From Plotosus lineatus (Eukaryota > Chordata > Actinopteri > Siluriformes > Plotosidae): 64,000 nt of DNA. Shown here in pieces: positions 39,901-51,900 of the stretch. Position numbers and translations under genes: made by a program. The stretch covers positions 53,664,996 to 53,728,995 of the forward strand of contig CM045732.1 of assembly GCA_024760905.1 (NCBI GenBank). The letters are read 5' to 3'. The notes beneath the pieces were generated by a model. It saw only the letters and a program-made list of their open reading frames with translations, was not told where the DNA came from and ran no database searches. The stretch's first letter is position 1, and every line of letters begins with the position of its first letter.

Positions 39901-42900
39901 ACGAATTTATTGACTGCATTGGAAATGAAGTGGATGTGGTGTCTGACTCTGAGGTGAGCATTGCTTGGTTTTATTGTTATGGTGAATATTTCAGATGTCC
40001 GAGAAGTCTTCTGTATGTGACATATTTATTTAAATGTGTGTACTGTACCTGACTTTGGCAGAATATAAAGAAACTACTGAAGATCCCTTACAGTAAGTCT
40101 CATGTCAGCATGGCGGTGCATCGTGTGGGCAGAACTCTGCTGCTAGATGAACTTGACATTCAAGAGCTTTTCATGAGATCATCACAGGCGAGTGTATTCT
40201 CTTTGATGGATCAAAGTATGTTCTTTCCAGTTCTCTCTGTCCTGGGTGATACTGATGAAGACTGAAACTGCTCATGAGGTTTAATTTGTGTTTGTTTGGT
40301 TTTTTTTGTTTTTAATTGTTAGACTGGAGATTGGCAATGGCTGAAGGAATTTTACCAGCGGCTCATTGACCAGAAATGGCAACGGAAGAAGAAAAGTAAA
40401 GAACGTTGGTACGAAAAGGCCATCCTCTCCAAGTTCCTTTATTACAGGTGAATCCTGGTATTGTACAGAACATAGGAACTCAATATTTTGGGATCTATCA
40501 GTCATCACCTAACCAGAAGTCTTCCATTTTAGTATACATGGAGATGGTGCTGCAGAGCCTGTGCCTTCAGAATCTGAGAGCTGTGCTGAAGCAGAGACTT
40601 GTGGAAGAGCAGAATATGGCCCATCTTGGCCTGCTACCTTCAGCAGCTCAACCTCTGCTACGGACCAGTCTTCTATTCCTAAGGAGGTAATCTCTTTTTA
40701 TTTCATCATGTGTGTATGTGCGAGAGAGAAAGAGAAAATGATATTTTCAAGTCAGAGACACCCTTATCCGTAAAGTGAAGTCTGTGGACATCCTTGGTAC
40801 AGAGTTGTCTGTCTATCTAATTTTATATGTAATCAGAATTTATTTAAATCAATAGTACAAGAAGACAACAACAGTTGTATAATTTAGCTATTACTTTTTT
40901 ATGGTTTTTGTCCTGGCCTCAGTACTCTCGACCAGCGCTATACACTACAGGATCCTGGAGGGGCCATGGGAATTTGTCAAATCTGTCCACTTGTAATTTG
41001 AACCTTTTTAGAGAAGGTTCTCGACCATGTCCCCTGGGCTACCTTGTGGGGTGTACGCCGGGAGTACGGTGTACCAGACCTGTTGCTACGGGCCATTAAG
41101 TCTCTGTATCACAGGAGCCAGAGCTTGGTCCACATTGGAAACAATAGGTCGAATTCTTTTCCGGTGAATGTTGGAGTCCGCAAAGGCTGTCTTTTGTCAC
41201 TGATTCTGCTCTTAGGTTTTATGGACAGAACTGGTGACCTTAGGGTCTCATCCTTATGCATTTTGAGAATGGTATTGTTCTTTTGGCTTCGTCAAACCAG
41301 GACCGCCAGCTCTCATTGGAACAATTCACAGCCAAGTGCGAAGCAGCCCCTCCAAGTCCGAGGCCATGGTTCTCGGCCAGTAAAGGGTGGAATGCACCCT
41401 CCAGGTCTGGAATGAGGTCCTGTCTAAGGTGTAGGAGTTCTAGTTTTGGGGTCTTACTCACGAGATGGGGGGAAAAAAGCTCGCAAGATCGACAGGCGGA
41501 TCGCTGCAGCCTCTGCTGTAAAGCGGCGCTTTACTGGTCCATTGTGGTGAAGAGGGGGTTGGGTCGTAAGGCAAAGCTCACAATTTACCAGCTGATGTAC
41601 ATTCCAATCCTCACCTATGGTCACGAGCTTTTGGTAGTGACCAAAAGAACAAGATCACGGATACAAGTAGCTGAGATGAGCTTCCTTTGCAGGGTGGCAG
41701 ATAGAGTGAGAAACTCGGCCATCTGGGAGGAACGAAGTAGAACCGCTCCTCGTCTGCATTGAGAGGAGCCAATTGAGGTGTTTCAGGCATCTGCTTAGAA
41801 TGCCTAACTGGTACGGTGTTTTCGGGCATGTCGTCCTAGCAACATACTGGAGGGATTGTGTCTCTCGGCTGGTCTGGGAACCCCTCGGTATTCCCACGGA
41901 AGAGCTGGAGGAAGTGGCTGGGGAGAAGGACTTCTAGACCTCGCTGCTTAGGCTGCTGTCCCCGCAACCCGACCCCAACATTAATTTTATATATATATCA
42001 CCTGCCCAGGCAAAAAAAGGCACACAAACATGGCATGTTTAGTATTAATATTTTTTAATCATGATTACATAGGAGATCCCATCACATACATTAGCATAAA
42101 AGAGCTGTGAAATTGTGGTCCTTTTTAGAGTTTCAAGAGCTTTTTATTTCTGAGCTCTTGATCTATTTTTTTTTCAGAGCTTCCGGATCTTATTTTGAAA
42201 ATCAACAGTTTTTGACATTGCCACAGAAGCAATGAAACCCTTTTTCCATTTCCAACCACATATCTTTGTGAGGTTGGGTTTTCTGCGGTGACACCCACCA
42301 AAACAAGACTACAGAGTAGACTAACCAGTCCGTGGAACCATTTTCACACATAAAACTGGTCCCTGGGGCAAAAAAGGTTGGAGACCACTGATTTATATTG
42401 CTTTCTTTTTTAATTATTCAGGTTTTTAGATTAAACCTATTGACTTGCATCAGATAAATAGGCTATCAGATACAGAATATGAGAATTCAGGGAAAAGGAT
42501 CTTCTTTTCCTTTCAGCTTTTTCCCCCGTTCTCGAGAGTCGCCACAGCGAATCATTTGATTTAGCATGGGGGTTTTTTTTTACGTCGGATGCCCTTCCTG
42601 TCACAACCCTTTTAGCAAGGGACAGAAACGCGCTGATGACTTTTCAGCTACTCTTTACGAAAGTCAGCAATGGCTCTTTTACATGAACCTCTCACCATAG
42701 ACAGTGAGAGACATGGCCCGCCTTTGATAACCCAGTTAGCTGCACTGGGTGGACAGTGACAACCCTGTGGGGACTCGAACCCCCAACCTTAGGATCAGCG
42801 ATCCTGCGCCCTATCCACTAGACCACCACTGCCCCAATTCAGGGAAAAGGATAACTTTGATTATGGTCTAAATTATTGAATGAAAAAAAACTCCTTGACC

Positions 42901-45900
42901 CCTGCTTGTGCTTTACAGACTCCTTAGTGTTACTTTGAGAAACGGTGCTTTAGTGAATGTGTTTATTTTATTTTATTTTTTTTACTGTTCTCATCTATTT
43001 TCTAGGAGCAAGTGGAGAACACTTATGCGCTCGGCCATGTCACCTTTGTTCCTGAAGAACAGAACCTGCTGACTCTGTTTAATGAAGGAGAGAATAGCCA
43101 GGTAACAGACCCATACTTCAGCCCAGTGGAAGTCTGTATGAGGCTTGATTCATGTCTAGGCCCATTTACTACACAGTAGGGGTCATTTTATTTTATGTAA
43201 TATGTTTTTAGCTCATTCTGACAATGGCCCAATGGTATTCTGAAGTGGCAGTGCGGTGTCCATCCACAAATTTAAACAATTCTGCCTCTTACTTTTTTCT
43301 TGACTATTTTGATTTTGTGTGTGTGTGTGTGTGTGTTAAATAAGGGCAAGTGTGGGCTTCCAAACTTCTGCGAAAGATTTTTGACATTTATCAATCATGC
43401 AAGTTTAGGCAAACTTTTTAAATCTCACAATACAATATATGTTTCTTCTCTATCAGATAAAACTAACAAAATCAGGCAAGAAATAAAGAAGTGGTGGCTT
43501 AGTGGATAAGGTGATGTATTACTGATCCAAAGGTCAGCAGTTCAGTCCCCACTATCACCACTGCTGGGCCCTTGAGCAAGGCCCTTAATTGCTCAGTTGT
43601 ATAAAAAAAAGAGGTAATTTTAAGTTGCTCTGGATAAAAGCGTCTGCTAAATTCTGTAAATGTAGATGTGGCCTTTTACAATTCTACACATGATTTGGAA
43701 ATTCAATTATTAAGCAAATTTATGCAAACCTTTTGCATTCGTTTGCTTCATCTGATAGAGCTAAGTGGGCCATTATAGTGCTCAGCACCTTGCATCCTTC
43801 TTTTCACTTCTGTTACCACACTTTTCTCTTTTTTTTTTTTCCTCTTTTATCAGCAAAAATAAAAATGTTTGTAGAAAATGACTTGTATTTGCTCGTATAA
43901 ATATATCCATCAAATGCTGTTCAATATAAATAAGTAAAATTCCGTGATTCTCGTCCATATAACTACTCGATCAAATACCTGCACTTAAAATCATTGTAAT
44001 GCATTCTGGCTTCGCTCATGAATTTAGGGTTTAAAAAATGACTTTGTGCGGAACATCCTCTGGACATTTGAGGACATCCACATGCTAGTGGGATCCAACA
44101 TGCCCATTTTTGGAGGAGGCCGTTACCCAGCAGTGAGTCTGCGGCTCAGGTTAGGTTCTGTATTTTTATAGCATAAGATGTTTATTTATTTAATGTTGAT
44201 TGGTTGTTTGGTTTTTTACACATGAACAAGCAGAAGGAATCTTTGGATACAAAGCATGTAGCGGACATAGTTTATCATTTAATAATGTCACTGTGTTTTA
44301 GGGTACTTTTCCATCATGCCTTAGTATGTGAAGAACGCACATACTGTAACAGTGTTTTAACTCAAATAATTAGATTGGTGATTTAGTTTGCAGGTTTGAA
44401 ATGGTTTGTTTCACTATTGATATTGGCAGGGTTTTTTTTTTTTTTCTTTCTTTTTTTCAATAGTTACCATTGTGCCTTTTTATTTTATTTTATTTGAACT
44501 TATGTTAATTTTCTTTTTCTTTAGGGATAACAATAAACCAATCAATATTCTTACTGGTATTGATTACTGGCTGGACAATCTAATGTGCAATGTACCAGAG
44601 CTTGTCATGTGTTTCCATGTAAATGGTATAGTGCAGGTAAATCTTCAGTTTGTTCGGTATATTTTTGTTCATATTAGCGTGTATATGTGTACATGTCTTG
44701 TTTTTTTTTTTTTCCCCTCTCATTACCAGAAATATGAGATGATAAAAACTGAAGACATCCCAGATTTGGAGAATTCCACGTTTTCTACTAGAGTGGTGAA
44801 GGATATCGCCCAGAATATACTTTCTTTTCTTAAATCCAATTGTACCAAGGAGGGACACACATATTGGCTCTTTAAAGGCGAGTTCATGAATATCAGTCCC
44901 ACTTTGCCCTACAACCACAAGTCATTTGCAAACATGGGTGTAAGGATTATGTTCCATACACAGGTGAAACATCTGTGTCTGTTTACTTTTAGCCAGTGGG
45001 AGTGACATTGTAAAGCTGTATGACCTGACCACTCTGTGTGAGGAAGCCCCTGAGGAGAAATGCCAGAACCCGTTCACTATGCCAGTGGCAGTACTGCTTT
45101 ACAAGTGTGTATTGCATTTTAAGTGTATTATAATGTACTAGAAAGAAAGCAGGGGTTTTTGTTTGCTTTGAGGGTTTTTGTTTTTTTGGCCAGCTTTGAG
45201 GCCATTTCCACTCAAATCATGAAAAAAAAAATCTCAAATTTAAATGTTTTGTGATATTTGATGGCTTTTTGGTCTGTATATTTATTTTTATTTATGTTGA
45301 GATATGAACATATCTGATTTGTTCTAAATTACAGGGTGGCAAGCAATATGATGCTGAAAAAGAACCAAAATCGGAAACATTACGGGACCATTAGAACCCT
45401 GCTGCTTAACTGTGTCAAACTGCTAGATGAGGAGAAATACTCTCAGGTACACACAGTGTTTCTCCCGATACCTTTTGCTTTTTTTTAATGAGACAGTGGT
45501 TCATCTTGTATCATTTCTGACTGTTAAGATCATTGCCTCGGCTCACTACATGCTGTCAGAACTGTTTCATCTGGATGACTCAAGTGAGGAGGAGAGCAGT
45601 GAGGAGTCTCTGCCTAACGGGGGCTCCGAGGACAGCTATAGCGAGGATGAGGAGGTAGATGATGACGACAGCTGCTCATATAGCACATCATCAGAGCATC
45701 CAGAAGATTGCAAAGCTGTGGCAGTAATTAAGTCTGTCGAGGAGCTGTCTGTTCCAGAGAAATACACATCAACACACAAGATCAGGGTATGTCTATGAGC
45801 TTTATGAAGAAGCTGTTTATAACCTTACATGTATTCTTTCTTCTTCTAATTTTTAATAATTGCACATGTGCCTTGGCTGGAGCTAACGTAAAGAGGATTG

Positions 45901-48900
45901 AGTACTAATGTTTTAAAGATCTGTATGTACAACCCACTGTTTTGGACTTTTTTCCACAACCAGCCCAACTGTTCATTTCCTGTGTCTCAAGACAAAGAAG
46001 AGAAATGTCGACTTGTACTAAGCTACGTGCTGAAGGTGAGAATGGCTAATTTTTATATATAAAATGTGTGTGTGTGCACGCGCGCGCTAAAGGGGTAATA
46101 GCTAAATGTTCCAATTAAGTTGCTGAAAAGATCACAGGTTTACTAATTTTTAAGGGGTGATTCAACATTTTCCCAAGAGTACCTTTTTGTTTGTTTGTTT
46201 TTTTTTTTTGTTTTTTTTTTTACCCCTCCGAAAGTGTACAAATAAATGTTGATGATCTCTCAGCAGGATTTTTTTAATAAGATATTAAACAAAACAATGG
46301 TCAAACCTCTTTTTTTATAGAATTAATCAATGTATTTCCTTGATCAATACCTCTTTTATACACCAGTCCAAATAATAATGAAATTTAAAAAAAATTATAC
46401 TTTTAAAGAATTATTTTTAATGACACCTGCTTTAATATTAATGAGTCATTTGGTTTTAATAATAATGACATTGTTTTTAATATTATATTAAAATTCAAAA
46501 TGTCTGTTGTTTTTTTTATTATTATATTGGTCGTTGGCTTTTGGACTACCACGCTTCAGTTTGTGATCAGCTGCCTTCTGATGTTTCAGCAGCTGATACC
46601 AGCTTTCAAAGTTATTTGATGGATGTGAATTTGTGTGATCATGGAAACTTGTGAAATTTTCTGGGTGACCCCAAACGTTGAATGGTAGTGTACATGTAAA
46701 ATGGCCTGCGATGCCTCCGTTAGAATCTTGTCTCAGAACCTGAGCATCACCCACACAAAGTGAATATGCCCACCACAAATGATTAAATACATTTTCAGTC
46801 AGAAATTTACAATGGTTAATATGCTCAGGTTCATCCGATATTTTTTTTTTTTTTTTTTTTCCCCCCCTCCAGTCCTGTTTGAACAACCAACACAGTGTTG
46901 TACAAATGTTGCAGAATCGATGAAAATGACATGTTTCACATTCATATTCAATAGATCTACTGATAGTGATTGATCTGATCAATGTCACAGCCAAACACAC
47001 ATCATATATTTTTTTTTTATTTGTATTGATTGGCAAAACTTGTAATAAGGTTGTGTAATGCCAGTCGCTAGAGAAACAACTTGACATCAATTATCTTGAT
47101 GTTGTAGGTGGCATAACCCAGTGTAAAAATATTTATATTAAAAAGCAGAAAAATGTAGTGTGTTCCTTTTAATGTACATTACCGCTTCTATAAATAAGAT
47201 TGGAAGAGTATAAATTAACCAAGGGTTGGTTACTACAAAAAAGGTATAAATATTCAGTTTAATACGTAGAACTTATGATATTGTGGAAACAGTTGATCTG
47301 TGAATAAACATGCACAATAGATTGATGGTTTTATGCCATCATTTTGCCATTCTGATATTTACAATTCACATTAAATGATCAAGGCCTTTACTAGTTTTCT
47401 GACTTTTTTTCTGTATGAATTATTTGAATATCACTCAGTATATGTTTAATATTTTAATAACAAAATACACTGTAAAATTAAAGTAACGTTCTGCTCTTCA
47501 GGTTTTGAAATATTATGACTTGTGTTTTCCTGTGGCAGAATTTTAAGATGTTAAAGTTTCCATATTTCTATAAATGGACTGTAAGAGATTGGATTTCCAT
47601 GCAGATAGCATATTTAAAGATGACCTGTATAGTAAACACTTGGCTGTTTGTACTATAGGGACTGAAGGCAGTAGAGAGCAGTGTCAAGAAAGAGAGTGAC
47701 CTTCCAGCAGCTGACCCCAGCATCCCTATCCCTCTGAAGTACGAGGAGAGTGGAGCCAGAGCAGTGGAGAAAGAGATTGCTCTGCTGCTTGACAGAGGTC
47801 AGAAATATTCACAATTCTGGATCTTGCTTTCTCTTCACTATGAGACCCTTTTATTGACTTTCTTCACCTGTTTCTGTTCAGCTGCTCCGTGCAGTGATGG
47901 ATTAAAGTTACCAATGCGTTCAGGCATGCTGCCTGGCTCTTGGCAGCACCAGATAAAGTTACAATTGTTCCTGAAGGCATCAAAAGCTTACTATGTGCTG
48001 GCTGAGGCTGCTACTAACCTGCAGAAGTATGGCCGTGCACTGCGTTACATCAAACTTTCTCTACAGTGTTATGGCAAGTGAAACGAGATCGATATTGGCA
48101 CATGCTGATGTAATCAGTTTAAGTTGTGCTCTGACTGCAAGTTGTTGTTGTTTTTTTTTTTTTTCCTCTCCTCTCTTGGGTAGATGCATATTGTGCTATA
48201 AATAGTGAGCTACACCAGACTGTGCTGCTCTTCCACAGCCAGTGTCTATCTTTGTGTGGAGATGTGCAGTTGATGTTGGCTCAGAATGCCTCAAACAGAG
48301 CTGCCTACCTGGAGGAGTACAGCTACCAGACCAGAGATGACCAGGAGATCCTTCACTGCCTTCATCGAGAAAGCTCCTGCCAAGGTTCCACTTGTTTACC
48401 ATGTTTTACTAGTACTGTATCATATGAACCCTGACTTTAAGAACTCGTAAGGTTAACAAGTTAAAAATAATAACAAACTTTTTACAGGGATCCCAGCGAG
48501 GTTTAGAAAAAAATAGAGGAAATGGATTCAGAAGTATAGGAAATTAAATATTTCAGCTGGGGGTTCCCTGAAGCTGAAAAAATAGCGGCGATCTGAGAGG
48601 CCTGTTTTTAATAAGTCTAAAATACAGTGGAACCTCAACTCACAAAAGCCCCAACAAACGAAAAATCCAGGTTATGAAAACCATTTTCCTAAAATTTTTG
48701 TCTCTGGATTCGAAACAAGTTCATGTTACGAAAGAACCATCTCAAAAATTCAAATTCAAAAATGCAATTGAGGTTTTGCAGTCACGTGACCCAATACCTT
48801 CATGTGCCATCTTGGACGGCAAGCGTGATCCAGAACACACACACACACACGATTCACAAAGCATGGCTTCAACAACAACCGATAATGACGGCGAAAGCAA

Positions 48901-51900
48901 AATATGTGAGAGTGTCGAAGGCAAAAGCAATGACACTAATATTATCAGACGTTGTCAATCATCTGACAGGTGACCAGAGGGTGAGGTATCTGAGTAAAAT
49001 AAAGCAGCTCTGGATTGCCGATCCATATCTAATGCCGCGGTCATTGTTTAGGAATGTGTTAGAATGCGACCATTCTTCCCTTCCTGCTTTTGCCTACTTG
49101 GATCTTTGTACATATCTTGTCCACGGCCCATCGCCATTTACTGGCAAAGAGTTAAAAGCTTACAAATCAATGGAAGCTTACAAGTATTTTGTCGCCAGAT
49201 TTGTACGCAACAATGGGAGCCAGGAATCGGGAGGAAAGACTACCACCTCATAATGACTAAGGTGCGTGTTCTATCCCCAAATAGACCTATACAAACAAGC
49301 GCTTATGCAATAATAAATTAAAATGATCAGTTCTTATAATGGTTGTGTAAATTCACATATTTATATATAAGCGTAATAATGTATATTTACCTGATACAAA
49401 GTGTTTGCTGCCTATTCTACTGCTTTCCGTAGGATTCCAGTCTTTCCTATTTACTGCTGCAATCCACTTGGCTTTTCTCTCCGGGTCAGATGGAAAACAA
49501 TAAAATGACAGTGCAGGCTTACTCCTGTCTATTTGCACACCCAACAACGCAACACTATATACCCATACTCACTGGTTATTTTGTATCGCTCCGGGGAAGT
49601 TAGTAACCGACAAACAACATCCAGTTGGGTAATGTTGAATCACTATTACTTATTTTAAAATGTTTAGCAATGTTGAATGAGCGAGCGCCATCCGGATCAT
49701 GCTGTCCAGTATGGCATATAAACAAAAGTCAGGTGAGCCTATGATGTCATGTTATGTGCAAAACCTCAATTGACTACATTTCCCAACATCCCACCCCGCT
49801 GGCCTCCCATTAGCTAGGAGGGATGACGCAGCCCCTCCCATTGTCTATTATGGAGCACCCATAATGCTTTTCATGTAAAAGACAGAGTTACTATTGTTTC
49901 ATGAGTTTTTCCGAGTGTGCTCATTGCAACTTTTGGCTCGGGCTTTTAAACTTGCATAAACATTTGTAAGATTATAACTCTGCTAAGAAGCCATGGTCAA
50001 CACGCGCGCACACACGTACATATGATTCCCAGTACGAGTGAAAGGAAGCGGCTCGTGGTATGCGGTTGAATGATATCGCAAAGGAATGTGGCCAAACCCG
50101 TCGACCATCAGTATCATATTGAAGCAGAAGAAGGACTTAAAATGTATGCTTTTTATAATTTTTTGAAGGGTTTAGGGAGTAGTTTTGGGGGCCTTGGAAC
50201 GAATCGCATATTTTACATGTAAAATGTGGATCAACTTACGAAAAAATCCAGGTTAAAAAAAGCCTCTGCAACGGATTAATTTCATAAGGTGAGGTACCAC
50301 TGTAGTACACAACAATTTCTGTCCTTTACAAAAACTGATTCACATCACATTGTAGATTATTTTTTTTCGGAACGTTTGATAATTTAAAGTTATAAAGTAA
50401 GGTAAATAGAGAAACGAATACACCTTTTTTGTGGTCATATTATATAAAAACACGTTATTAAAGTGAATGTGTAACCACTTGGTTATTCAAAAGAGGCTGG
50501 TCATTCTTCATTTGCATATAATCTGAGCAGATGAAAATCCACATTTGGTTTGTTATGACTCCATTGCACACCAGGAACATGGGCAAGCAGTTTGCTTCAA
50601 TACTCAAAAACTATGGAAAATGAACCATCCCACTTGTGACACAATTACAGCATTTGGCAGACATGCTTATCCAGAGTGACTTACAATTATCTTTTTTTTT
50701 TTTTTTTTTTAATTATTATGCAATTGAGGCTTTGGATGGTTGGGAAGTGCGTCCAGATGACTGGACAACTACAGCTAATGTGATCAGGGAGACAGGTAGG
50801 AGAGTACTTGGTGTGTTCTCTAGAAGGACAGTAGATAAGGAAACTTGGTGGTGGAATGAGGAAGTGCAGGAGTGTGTACAAAGGAAGAGGTGAGCTAAAA
50901 AGAAATGGGACATAGAGAGGACCGAAGAGAGTAAACAGGAGTACAGGGAGACACAGTGTAAGGCGAAGGTAGCGGTGTCAAAGGCCAACCAGAGGGTGTA
51001 TGATCACTTGTATGATAGGTTGGACAGTAAGGAGGGAGAAAATGATTTATACAGGGTGGCACAGCAGAGAAATTGAGATGGGAAGGATGTGCAGCAAATT
51101 AGAGTGATTAAGGACAGGGTGGGAAATGTATTGACTGATGACAGAAGTGTGCTGGGAAGATGGAAAGAGTACTCTGAAGAGCTGATGAATGAGGAAAATG
51201 AGAGAGAGTAAAAGAGTAGAAGAGGTGACTGTTGAGGACTAGGAAGTAGCAAAGATTGGTAAGGGTGAAGTGAGGAGGGCATTGAAGAGGATGAGAAGTG
51301 GAAAGGCAGTTGGTCCTGATGACATACCGGTGGAAGTATGGAAGTGTATAGGAGAGGTAGCAGTAGATTTCCTGACAATAATATTCAACAAGCTCTCAGA
51401 GAGTGAGAGGATTCCAGAGGAATGGAGAAGTGTGCTTGTGCCCATTTTTAAGAACAAGGGAGACGTGCAGAGTTGTGGCAACTACAGAGGGATAAAGTTA
51501 ATGAGCCATACGATGAAGTTATGGGAAAGAATAGTGGAAGCTAGACTAAGGGCAAAGGTCAGCATTTGCGAACAACAGTTTGGTTTCATGCCAAGAAAGA
51601 GCACCACAGATGCAGTGTTTGCTTTGAGGATGTTAATAGAGAAGGTCAGAAGGAACTGCATTGTGCCTTTGTGGATCTGGAGAAAGCATATGACAGGGTG
51701 CCGAGAGAGGAACTGTGGTATTGCATGTGGATGTCTGGAGTGGCACAGAAGTACAGTATGTTAGTGATGCAGGACATGTATGAGAGATGTAAGACAGTGG
51801 TGAGGTGTGCTGTCGGTATGACAGAGTTCAAGGTGGAGGTGGGACTGCATCAAGGGTCAGCTCTGAGCCCATTCTTGTTTGCTATGGTGATGGACAGGCT

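Noticed and set aside
44878..44992. Extension of EDRF1 exon 10 through an in-frame stretch to a GT donor at 44963
   Set aside because: It would leave a 30-nt intron, too short to splice, and adds residues absent from the family. The GC donor at 44878 joins the conserved sequence in phase.
46488..47090. 200-codon minus-strand open frame in EDRF1 intron 14
   Set aside because: It overlaps a dispersed repeat with a Tc1-like end. The wording recurs as spurious ORFs in fish genomes, and no splice context or ordinary protein composition supports it.
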